Shown here: positions 27,491 through 34,543 of the stretch, piece after piece | Layout: every line of letters begins with the position of its first letter | Numbering within the stretch: position 1 is the stretch's first letter | From: Pseudomonas sp. BSw22131 | Lineage (GTDB): Bacteria > Pseudomonadota > Gammaproteobacteria > Pseudomonadales > Pseudomonadaceae | Length of the DNA: 64,000 bases | Assembly: GCF_026810445.1 (NCBI RefSeq) | Contig: NZ_CP113949.1 | Location: 5,084,001 to 5,148,000, forward strand | Direction of reading: 5' to 3' | Translations under genes and position numbers: made by a program | Notes under the pieces: model-generated | Seen by the model: the letters and a program-made list of their open reading frames with translations, nothing else | The model's database searches: none | What the model was told of the DNA's origin: nothing

Positions 27491-28033
27491 CTAGAACGGA
27501 ATGTCGTCATCAAAGCTGTCGAAATCAGGAGCCGGTTGCGGCGCCTGTTGCGGAGCCGGGCGTGATTCACGCTGTGGCTGGGCGTTCGACTGCTGCGGCG
27601 CCGATTGCTGCGGACGCGACTGCTGCGGACGAGGTGCGGAATTCTGGTAGCCACCCCCGCCCTGGCCCTGTGGAGCGCCTTCGCCCTGAGGACGTCCGCC
27701 CAGCAGCTGCATGGTGCCTTGCATGTCTACCACGATTTCAGTGGTGTAACGCTTGATGCCGTCTTTTTCCCACTCGCGGGTTTGCAGCTTGCCTTCGATG
27801 TAGACCTGCGAGCCTTTACGCAGGTATTCACCGGCGATCTCGGCGACCTTGCCAAACATCGACACACGGTGCCATTCGGTCTTTTCGACTTTCTGACCGG
27901 TCTGCTTGTCAGTCCACTGCTCGCTTGTTGCCAGACTCAGATTGGTCACGGCATTACCGTTAGGCATGTAGCGAACTTCGGGATCCTGGCCACAAGTACC
28001 GACCAATATGACTTTGTTAACCCCACGGGCCAT
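27491..28033 (-). CDS. ssb: Single-stranded DNA-binding protein
   Basis: Essential tetrameric OB-fold protein that coats single-stranded DNA in replication, repair and recombination. 180 aa: OB domain ~1-110 ([56 protein letters not shown]), a Gln/Pro/Gly-rich linker ([14 protein letters not shown]), and the acidic tail [11 protein letters not shown] that recruits partner proteins. AGGAGAACGTT precedes the ATG. Upstream context is unusual: pseudomonads normally have an MFS gene and uvrA here, but a Tn7-like end begins at 28047, so the native upstream region is missing and ssb must rely on sequence inside the inserted DNA for its promoter. Confidence 0.97.
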   Translation of the reverse strand: MARGVNKVILVGTCGQDPEVRYMPNGNAVTNLSLATSEQWTDKQTGQKVEKTEWHRVSMFGKVAEIAGEYLRKGSQVYIEGKLQTREWEKDGIKRYTTEIVVDMQGTMQLLGGRPQGEGAPQGQGGGGYQNSAPRPQQSRPQQSAPQQSNAQPQRESRPAPQQAPQPAPDFDSFDDDIPF

Positions 28034-28046
28034 AACGTTCTCCTAG

Positions 28047-28117
28047 TGTCTGAGGGCAATTAATTTTGTCCGGAGGCAAAATAAATGTCCAAAATCTCAT
28101 CAATTCAAATTTTGTCC
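28047..28117. mobile_element. Candidate end of a Tn7-like transposon
   Basis: Starts with TGTC at 28047 and carries three AT-rich direct repeats ending in GTCC: TTTTGTCC (28064-28071), AAATGTCC (28083-28090) and TTTTGTCC (28110-28117), the first preceded by AATTAA. TGT termini with several short TnsB-type repeats are the hallmark of Tn7-like ends, and a tnsA-like remnant starts ~200 bp further in, pointing inward, as in the right end of Tn7. No second end is visible in the window. Pattern seen; assignment inferred. Confidence 0.55.
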
Positions 28118-28319
28118 TACAGTCAAGCAAGGGACTAGTGGCGGGCTCGTCCCTACATGACCATGTGCTGGAGCGAGTTTACCGCACGAAGGGATGCAAA
28201 GCGGGAATTTCCTGGGGAGCGCCATGCGTGCCCAAGGTGAAGACATCTCATAATGCATATCTATTAGCGAGGGAAGCTGGGTGCTTGCATTCCTGTGCCT
28301 CCGGTTACCTGGAAAGAAA

Positions 28320-28619
28320 ATGGCAGGAGTGAAGTCACGAACCCCCTCAATAGCTACGGTTGAGGCGCGCATTGAAGCGGGTTTCGGTCAAGGTCAATCC
28401 TCCAACTACAAGCCACTCATGTACTTTACAGATGTGCCATCAGAGGGCACATCGACTATGGTCCAAAGCAGGGTGATCGCCGGGCAGGCGCTCGCCAGAG
28501 CCCGGCTTGCCGTGTTCGATGCGATTGGCGAGGGCCTGAGAGGCGCGGAATTTCTTGTCAAATCGAACCTGTCTAGTCCGCAGGACTGGTTCGGCAACCC
28601 CGGCAAAAGCCAGGTTTAA
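28320..28619 (+). pseudogene. tnsA: tnsA-like N-terminal remnant (Tn7-like transposition endonuclease)
   Basis: The 99-codon frame begins MAGVKSRTPSIATVEARI and continues with GQGQSSNYKPLMYFTDVPS, which resembles the N-terminus of TnsA endonucleases (typically GxGQGxxxxYKPWLxxxDVPSxGxS). Similarity stops after ~45 residues (about 28455), before any catalytic residue; full TnsA has roughly 270 aa. The rest of the frame is unrecognised and ends at the LysR gene stop, so the gene is truncated and non-functional. Identification is from memory of the family pattern. Confidence 0.6.
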
Positions 28620-29521
28620 GGCTTGTTTCGCTCACGGCAGGCGTTCTTGAACAACTCGGCAATGGCCTGCAAATGCGGATCGTCAGCTTTTTCGCAGGCC
28701 AAGGCCAGCCAGACTGGGCGCTGCATCGGCTCGGTGAACAAATGCGGCAAAGGCACGAAGTTGCGATCCAGCGTACGGGCATAGTCAGGCAGCACTCCGA
28801 TACCCGCGCCACTTCTGATCACAATGCAGTTCAGTACATGGCTGTGCACCTGAGTTACCGCCCCGCTACGGGCGGCTACCACCTCGTTCCAGGGCGACAG
28901 TGCCGCAATATCCTGATGTTCCACCCACTGCACCAGCATGAACGCCTGCAGCTCCGGCACAGACGCTGGGCGTGCGAGTTCACGCACGTAGCGTTGAGCG
29001 ACATGGGGCAGGTATCGCAGGGTGGTCAAGCGCACGGGCGGCGTGAAGGCCGACGCCCCCCGCACAGCGGCGTCTGTACCTAGCCACAGCAAAAGGTCGG
29101 CGGGTGCCAGGGGCTCCCGCAACTCGGTGGGCAATGCCTGCACCTGCACGCGCAGACCGCCGTTCTTGCGCAGAAAGTCCACCAGTGGCCGGCTCAGCAG
29201 GTCATGTAGAAGCGGCTCGGCGATCGCCAGGCGCAAGGGTGGCTGACCGTCCTCTGCCAACGCCAACCGCGGCAGACCCAGTGGGCCCAGCCATTGGGCT
29301 TGCAGCAGCCTGGCAGCGGGGCTGAGCACCAAAGGGTTGCGGCCGTTTTCAAACAGTGTATGACCGAGCGTCTGCTCCAGTTGCTGCAGCGCCCGGCGAA
29401 GGGCCACCGGGCGAATGTTCAGGCGCCGCGCGGCCTGGCGGAAACAGCCGCAGCGGGCTGTCAGCAGAAAGTACTGGCGTTGCTCTTCACTCAACAACGC
29501 CAACGGTAAGCAGGTATCCAT
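28616..29521 (-). CDS. LysR-type transcriptional regulator (PA0701-like)
   Basis: A ~301-aa regulator: winged helix-turn-helix ~10-70 (YFLLTARCGCFRQAARRLNI, PVALRRALQQLEQTLGHTLFENGR), then a LysR substrate-binding domain (PLRLAIAEPLL, HSHVLNCIVIRSGAGIGVLPDYA). ATG 29521 has GGAG nine bases upstream; ATG 29536 is the alternative. It is the last gene of the minus-strand pdt unit, immediately after the PPIase gene, so it is likely co-transcribed with its possible targets. Effector unknown. Confidence 0.85.
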   Translation of the reverse strand: MDTCLPLALLSEEQRQYFLLTARCGCFRQAARRLNIRPVALRRALQQLEQTLGHTLFENGRNPLVLSPAARLLQAQWLGPLGLPRLALAEDGQPPLRLAIAEPLLHDLLSRPLVDFLRKNGGLRVQVQALPTELREPLAPADLLLWLGTDAAVRGASAFTPPVRLTTLRYLPHVAQRYVRELARPASVPELQAFMLVQWVEHQDIAALSPWNEVVAARSGAVTQVHSHVLNCIVIRSGAGIGVLPDYARTLDRNFVPLPHLFTEPMQRPVWLALACEKADDPHLQAIAELFKNACRERNKP

Positions 29522-29550
29522 ACCGATCAGCTCCATGGCCAGTCATGCGG

Positions 29551-30507
29551 CTATTGGTTGTCCTTGATCACCTGATTGAGCGACGAACCATCGATGCTCA
29601 AGGTGGCAGTGGTGAACATGCCATTGAGGTAGGCCTGGGCGATCTGCTCCTGACGCTGGTTGCGCAAGGAGGTTGCGAGGGTTTCCTTGGCCTCGTCGAG
29701 GGTCGCGACTCTGGCCGGCTGCTGCTCCACTAGCTTGAGGATGTGATAGCCCGCCGGCCCCTTGATGGGCTCGCTGACGCTTCCCTCCTTGAGTTTGCCC
29801 AAGGCGCCGCGTACCTCCGGCTGCAATTGCGCCAGCGGCAGCAGGCCGATATCACCACCGCGGGCCGCGCTTTGCGAGTCTTGCGAGTACTGGCGCGCGA
29901 GGGCCGCGAAGTCCGCGTTGGCGGCCTGGGCCTTCTTGCTCAGGTCCTGGGCTTGCTTGCGTACCGCGTCTTCGTCGCCCGGGTCCTTGACCGCCAGGTA
30001 TATCTGGCTCAGGCGGTAGCGCGCCGGCAGTTGCAACGCTTGCTGGTTGGTCTGGTAGGCCTGCTTCAACTCATCGGCGCTGGGATAGTCGTCGGGCACC
30101 TGGCTGACCGACGCTAAATAGCTGCGGAACACGATCTGCTCGGTGGCGGCGCGGGTCTGTTGCTGGATGTCAGGGTGCTCAGGCCAACCCTGGGCGTTGG
30201 CCTGCAGCAACACGGCCTTTTCCGCGAGGCGCGTGCGAATGAGGTTTTCCAGCGCGGCGCGGTTATTGAGCAACTGCTCGCGGCTGGCGCCCGGCAGGCT
30301 GGCCAGCAGGGCCTTGACCTCGGCCGGTGTCACCGCCAGGTCGCCCAGGCGCGCTACGGCGGGGCCATCGCCGTTGTCGGCCTTGGCCGCAGGCACGGCC
30401 TGATTCGCGGCCACACTGTCGCTGGCAGGCTGCAGGCACAACGCCGCGCCGCCAACCGCCAGCGCCAGTACCGTCAACCCGCCAAACAGCATAGAAGATC
30501 GATTCAT
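29551..30507 (-). CDS. Periplasmic parvulin-type peptidyl-prolyl cis-trans isomerase
   Basis: A 318-aa exported or membrane-anchored foldase: N-terminal hydrophobic segment (MLFGGLTVLALAVGGAALCL), SurA-like helical N-domain (LRDLAVTPAEVKALLASLPG-type region), and a PpiC rotamase domain ~185-290 (YRLSQIYLAVKD, ADFAALARQYSQDSQSAARGGDIGLLPL, GPAGYHILKLVEQQ). The C-terminus is helical and swaps with the N-domain in this family. Being in the PdtA/PdtB operon it may chaperone PdtA in the periplasm, as described for other two-partner secretion systems; that is inference. PA0699-like position. Confidence 0.88.
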   Translation of the reverse strand: MNRSSMLFGGLTVLALAVGGAALCLQPASDSVAANQAVPAAKADNGDGPAVARLGDLAVTPAEVKALLASLPGASREQLLNNRAALENLIRTRLAEKAVLLQANAQGWPEHPDIQQQTRAATEQIVFRSYLASVSQVPDDYPSADELKQAYQTNQQALQLPARYRLSQIYLAVKDPGDEDAVRKQAQDLSKKAQAANADFAALARQYSQDSQSAARGGDIGLLPLAQLQPEVRGALGKLKEGSVSEPIKGPAGYHILKLVEQQPARVATLDEAKETLATSLRNQRQEQIAQAYLNGMFTTATLSIDGSSLNQVIKDNQ

Positions 30508-30511
30508 GGCG

Positions 30512-30985
30512 TCATGCCTCGCTCTCGGCGGGCACAGGAGCCAAGGCCGGCGCCGGCGCAGGGGGCTCGGATCGATAGTCGCGCAGGTAGGTGACGAACT
30601 CCTGCAGCAGGCGGTCCCACAGTTCCAGGTGGTTACGCAGGTAGTCGTTGCCGACCCCTGCCGCGATGACCACATCCATTTCCATCAGCAGGAAGCCGCC
30701 CTGCTCCGACAGCCGAGAGAAACGGCGGCTGATGTTCCACTGCTGCACTAGCCCGGGCGGCAGTTCACCCTGAATGCGCAGGGCGCAGCTGAAAGTGAAG
30801 TCGACAAAACTTCCAGGCTGCTCGCCGGCGTTGCCGAAACGCACCGCGTAGCCAATACCCTGGCTGGCGCTGAGCAGTTGCACGATGCCGTTCTGCTCGC
30901 TGGGGTTGACGCGGTAGCCGGCACTTTGCAGCAGTTCGGCGAGCTGCCCGGCGGTGATGGTGCGAACGAGTGTGGTGTCGGACAT
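30512..30985 (-). CDS. YbjN-domain protein (T3SS-chaperone fold)
   Basis: A ~157-aa soluble protein with a YbjN-like domain: VRTITAGQLAELLQSAGYRVN, VQLLSASQGIGYAVRFGN, FVDFTFSCALRIQGELPPGLVQQWN, GGFLLMEMDVVIAAGVGNDYLRNHL, and a Pro/Ala tail. YbjN proteins resemble type III secretion chaperones and are called putative sensory transduction regulators; the role is unknown. I use ATG 30985 with GAGGAAAG upstream; ATG 31030 overlaps the previous stop (ATGA) and may be real. No signal peptide, so cytoplasmic. Confidence 0.78.
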   Translation of the reverse strand: MSDTTLVRTITAGQLAELLQSAGYRVNPSEQNGIVQLLSASQGIGYAVRFGNAGEQPGSFVDFTFSCALRIQGELPPGLVQQWNISRRFSRLSEQGGFLLMEMDVVIAAGVGNDYLRNHLELWDRLLQEFVTYLRDYRSEPPAPAPALAPVPAESEA

Positions 30986-31026
30986 GGTCGTGCTTTCCTC
31001 GGTTAGGGTCGCTGTATGGTTCAACT

Positions 31027-31674
31027 TCATTGGCTTGCAGCAGGTGCTTTCATGCTGCCGTCGAATTGAGTCTTGTAAAGGTCGTCGCCCATGCCCTGGG
31101 CCAACTCCTCGAACTTCACCCGGGCACTGCTGGCGAAGGGTTGGCGCATCTTCAGCACGTCGGCCATGTCGACGCGCTCATAGGCGTCGAGAATCTGCTT
31201 GGCCACCCCGTACATTTTCTGGTTGTGCGCCACGCAGCTCTGTACCTGGGTATCGCGTTCGGCCAGCTGCCCGGCCAGCTTGGCGCGCTCGGCCTCCTTG
31301 GCCTTGGCCAGCACCAGCAGCTCTTGATAGGCCTGCTTGAACTTGCCAACCTGCTCGGCACTGGCCTGTACCTGCGTCTGGGCGTGCTGTTGGAGGGCGC
31401 TCTGCTGGGCGGCCAATTGCGTGTTCTGGCCGCTGGCCTGGACCAACTGTGCGTTCAGTTGCCCGATCTGGGCTTGGGCGGCTGCCAATTGTCCCTCGGT
31501 GGCCTGGCGCGCCGCCGTGGCGCGCGCCTGCTCGCTTTGCAGGGTCTGCAACTGCTGGGTCGTGCTGCGCAGCTGCGCGCGCAGGCGCTCTTCCAGGGTC
31601 TCGGCCGAACTCTGGCCGGTTGTCAGCAGGCCGGTCAGCAGCGCCAGTACGGTCATTCGTGTTCGATAATTCAT
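31027..31674 (-). CDS. Exported coiled-coil protein (PA0697-like position)
   Basis: A 215-aa protein with signal peptide MNYRTRMTVLALLTGLLTTGQSSA and a long Ala/Gln-rich coiled coil ~25-140 (LRSTTQQLQTLQSEQARATAAR, AQIGQLNAQLVQASGQNTQL), followed by a folded-looking end (SCVAHNQKMYGVAKQILDAYERVD, SARVKFEELAQGMGDDLYKTQFDG). No enzymatic motif. It resembles periplasmic scaffold proteins; in this operon it could link the inner-membrane TonB/ExbBD complex to the outer-membrane porin, but that is speculation. Confidence 0.72.
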   Translation of the reverse strand: MNYRTRMTVLALLTGLLTTGQSSAETLEERLRAQLRSTTQQLQTLQSEQARATAARQATEGQLAAAQAQIGQLNAQLVQASGQNTQLAAQQSALQQHAQTQVQASAEQVGKFKQAYQELLVLAKAKEAERAKLAGQLAERDTQVQSCVAHNQKMYGVAKQILDAYERVDMADVLKMRQPFASSARVKFEELAQGMGDDLYKTQFDGSMKAPAASQ

Positions 31675-31689
31675 CTACGACCTCCTCGG

Positions 31690-33396
31690 TCAGAAGCGCG
31701 TGTTGAGGTCGAGTTGCAGAATGTCGACGTCGAACGGCGCGCCGTAAACGGCCTTGGTACTCATCCAACTGGTGGTGGCGAAGACGTTCTTGGCGAAACC
31801 GTAGTTGGCACCCAGGTAGTAGCCCTTGGCGTTGGTACCGCCCAAGTGGAAAGTCGAGTCGTTGAAGCCATCGGGCATGGCATCGGGCTCGATGCGCTTG
31901 TAGCCGGCAAACACATTCCAGTCGCCGTTGCGGCCCATCTCCAGGGCGCTGCCGAGGGTGAACTGCATCATCCAAGCGTTGCCGCCGCTCAGCAGGCTGC
32001 CGTTGCTGTCGACGTTGTTGGCCAACTGGCCGGCGGCACGGCGAGTGATCTCGCCACTGTCGTAACTCAGGTTGCGGATGTAATTGCCCTGGGTGCGCAG
32101 CTTCATGTCGGCCGGCAGCTCTGTGTCCCAGCGCAGGTTCAGGTCAAGCAGGTCGAACTTCGATGCCAGGCCCACGTACTGGGGATTGGGCGTGGTGGTC
32201 GGATTGGCCGGATCAGGGGTGATGTCACGCAGCAGGAACAGGGTGTTGCCCTTCTGCATGAACGCCGAACGGCTACCGTCGGTGCTGCACGAGACATCGC
32301 CGTTCCACGGCTGGCACGGCGCCGAGCGCTGGCCCTCGATATCGTCGAAGCGGTAGTAGGCCATGGCGCCCTTGAGGCTGTTGCGGGTGTTGATTTTCCA
32401 GTCCACGCCCACTTGCGCGCCGTACAACCATTTGTCGTTGCTGCTGGTCTTGTCCAGGCCGTTGGATTCGGAAGCGCTGTCGTTGGTGTACTCCACCGGG
32501 AAGGCCCCGACCGTGCCGAACAGGTTGAACTGGTTGTTCAGGCTCTGGTTGAACACCGCCGCCACACCGTCGAAATTGAGGTCGCGTGAATACAGCATGT
32601 CGGTGGCAAAGAACGGGTTGCTGAAGCGCCCGCCGGTCAGGCTCAGGCGTTGCGAAGGCGAGTAAGTGACGTAGCCCTGGTCGAGCCAGATGTCCTTCTT
32701 GGCAAAGCCGCCGCCCAGAGTCTGGGTGGTGGATACCGGGCTGTTATCGGCGCCGGTGCCCAGGCGCACCCCGGCCACCCAGCTGTCGGCCAACTGCGAC
32801 TTGAGGCCGAAGCGAGCGCGCAGGCGCATCAGGTTACTGCGGTCCTCGGTGGTATTGTAAAGCGGCGGCAAGGCGCTGCTGGTGTTGGGGTTCACGTCGA
32901 ACGGGCCGCTGGTATTGAGGCGGCCGAAGTCGGTGATCTGGTTGCTGTTGCCGCCGCCGAAATAGCGCGACTCGTCACGCAGGCGCACATCGCCATCGAA
33001 GGTGATGCGCGAGGCCCAGTCGGGAAAGGTGTTGGGCGCGGCCCAGTTTTCCTGGCGTGCGGTGGCCATGACTTCAGCCTTGACCTGGTCGCGAATCTGG
33101 TCACGAACGATGGCCGGTACATACTGCACGCGCACCTCCCCATTGGCCGCAGGTGCGCTGGTGGCGATGGCGGTGTTGGCGGCCGCCTGGCGCGCCTGCA
33201 CCGCCTCGGTCTCGGCCTGGCGAATCAGCGCCTGGGCCTTGTCTTCCTTGAGCACCCCCTGCTCCACCAACAGGCGAATCAGGTTCACGGTGGCACTCTC
33301 CGAAGGCGTTGCGGCGGCGGCGGCGCCATTAGGCAACGCCAGGCTGGCGAGCACCAGGCTGGCCGCGCAGCTCAGCCGATTCTTGAAAAGGTTCAT
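31690..33396 (-). CDS. Putative porin (Porin_5-type outer-membrane beta-barrel)
   Basis: A ~568-aa outer-membrane protein: signal peptide (FKNRLSCAASLVLASLALPNGAAA), an N-terminal helical stretch (NLIRLLVEQGVLKEDKAQALIRQAE) which may trimerise or bind peptidoglycan, then beta strands ending in the aromatic terminus LDLNTRF. Recognisable pieces are WASRITFDGDVRLRDESRYF, NLMRLRARFGLKSQL and LSLTGGRFSNPFFATDMLYSRDLNFDG. Matches the putative porin family found beside exbBD/tonB. There is no TonB box, so it is not an obvious TonB-dependent receptor. ATG 33396 is preferred over GTG 33402. Confidence 0.82.
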   Translation of the reverse strand: MNLFKNRLSCAASLVLASLALPNGAAAAATPSESATVNLIRLLVEQGVLKEDKAQALIRQAETEAVQARQAAANTAIATSAPAANGEVRVQYVPAIVRDQIRDQVKAEVMATARQENWAAPNTFPDWASRITFDGDVRLRDESRYFGGGNSNQITDFGRLNTSGPFDVNPNTSSALPPLYNTTEDRSNLMRLRARFGLKSQLADSWVAGVRLGTGADNSPVSTTQTLGGGFAKKDIWLDQGYVTYSPSQRLSLTGGRFSNPFFATDMLYSRDLNFDGVAAVFNQSLNNQFNLFGTVGAFPVEYTNDSASESNGLDKTSSNDKWLYGAQVGVDWKINTRNSLKGAMAYYRFDDIEGQRSAPCQPWNGDVSCSTDGSRSAFMQKGNTLFLLRDITPDPANPTTTPNPQYVGLASKFDLLDLNLRWDTELPADMKLRTQGNYIRNLSYDSGEITRRAAGQLANNVDSNGSLLSGGNAWMMQFTLGSALEMGRNGDWNVFAGYKRIEPDAMPDGFNDSTFHLGGTNAKGYYLGANYGFAKNVFATTSWMSTKAVYGAPFDVDILQLDLNTRF

Positions 33397-33436
33397 CAGC
33401 ACACCACTCCTTGATAACTAAAGCTCGATAGACGAA

Positions 33437-34105
33437 TCAGCCGGGCCGGCGACCTGAGAGGTCGATGCGCAACGGCAAGGTAATGGTCGACGGTGGGCGT
33501 TCCTGCAGGCGCGCAGTGGTGCGCAATGCGTTCAGCACCAGTTCGTCGGTTTTCGCGTCGCCGCTGGTTTTCGCCAGCTCGACCCGGGTGATTTCGCCAC
33601 CGGCACTCAACCAGATGTCCGCCTGCAGGCGAAACGCCAGGTTGCGCACGTCGGGGTTGTCGCGCAGCGCACGCTGGAAGGCGAAGGCCAGGTACTGGTT
33701 ATAGGTACCGTTGCCGCCCCCACCGCCCCCGCCCATGCCGCCGCCTTTGCCAGCGCCGATGTTGAAGCTGTCGCCACCGCTCTGCGGGTCGCCGTCCATC
33801 TGCATCGGGTTGGCCAGGTCGGCCGCAGGCGACGGTGGTGCCTCCTGGGGCTTGACTGGCTCCGGCTCGGGCTGCGGCGCCGGTGTCACGATCTTTTCTT
33901 CCACCGGCGGCTCCGGGTCCTTGGGCGGTGGCGGTGGCGGCAGCGGGATGATCGCCGGGATCTTCGGCGCTTCCCGGCGAACGCCACTCATGTCGTGCGC
34001 CCACTGCCACAGCACCCAGGTAGCGCCGGCCAGCACCAGCACGGCGACGCCCCATTTGAGGAAACGCAGTGGCGAGCCGTTGGGTTGCGAAGTTTCAGTG
34101 TTCAT
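33437..34105 (-). CDS. tonB: TonB-like energy transducer
   Basis: A 222-aa inner-membrane protein: one N-terminal helix (LKWGVAVLVLAGATWVLW), a Pro/Glu-rich periplasm-spanning region (IIPLPPPPPPKDPEPP, PAPQPEPEPVKPQEAPPSP), an unusual Gly run (GAGKGGGMGGGGGGGNG), and a TonB C-terminal domain (YLAFAFQRALRDNPDVRN, ADIWLSAGGEITRVELAKTSGDAKTD). It carries energy from ExbB-ExbD to an outer-membrane partner. The start is two bases after the exbD stop. In P. aeruginosa the corresponding gene has been called tonB4, as I recall. Confidence 0.85.
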   Translation of the reverse strand: MNTETSQPNGSPLRFLKWGVAVLVLAGATWVLWQWAHDMSGVRREAPKIPAIIPLPPPPPPKDPEPPVEEKIVTPAPQPEPEPVKPQEAPPSPAADLANPMQMDGDPQSGGDSFNIGAGKGGGMGGGGGGGNGTYNQYLAFAFQRALRDNPDVRNLAFRLQADIWLSAGGEITRVELAKTSGDAKTDELVLNALRTTARLQERPPSTITLPLRIDLSGRRPG

Positions 34106-34107
34106 GA

Positions 34108-34533
34108 TCAACCCTGGTTCGGCTTGCCGGTCACCAGCCCGACCTGGGCCAGCTCGAGGCGACGGAGCAGGTCCAGGACCTCGACCACCTTCTGGTACTG
34201 CACCGTGGCGTCGCCGCGCACGATCACCGGAAAGTCCGGGTTGAGCGCTTTTTCGCTGCGTAGCCGGTCTTCCAGTTCCGCCAGGGTTACCGGGTAGGCA
34301 TCGAGAAACACCTGGCCGCCATCGTTGACGGAAATCGCCTTGGTCTTGGGCTGCGAGAGCGACACCGAGGCACTGGCCTTCGGCAGCTTGATCTGGATCC
34401 CGGACACCTGGGCGGTGGCGGTGAGGATGAACATCACCAGCACCACCATGAGCACGTCCACCAATGGGGTGATGTTGATGCTGTCCACTGCGCCGTCTTC
34501 ATCGTCGTCGTGTGAGGCATTGACTGAGGCCAT
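34108..34533 (-). CDS. exbD: Biopolymer transport protein ExbD
   Basis: A 141-aa proton-channel subunit with one membrane helix carrying the essential aspartate (INITPLVDVLMVVLVMFILT) and a periplasmic domain (IQIKLPKASASV, AISVNDGGQVFLDAYPVTLAEL, FPVIVRGDATVQYQKVVEVLDL). Works with ExbB (next gene upstream in the operon, 10-bp gap) and TonB (downstream, 2-bp gap). Start ATG 34533 is set by the ExbD N-terminus. PA0694 (exbD2)-like. Confidence 0.92.
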   Translation of the reverse strand: MASVNASHDDDEDGAVDSINITPLVDVLMVVLVMFILTATAQVSGIQIKLPKASASVSLSQPKTKAISVNDGGQVFLDAYPVTLAELEDRLRSEKALNPDFPVIVRGDATVQYQKVVEVLDLLRRLELAQVGLVTGKPNQG

Positions 34534-34543
34534 GGTCAGCTCC

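Noticed and set aside
30970..32589. Open frame of 539 codons opposite the coiled-coil and porin genes
   Set aside because: Composition is a Leu/Gly/Ala-rich mirror of the real minus-strand genes, with no start signal or recognisable domain.
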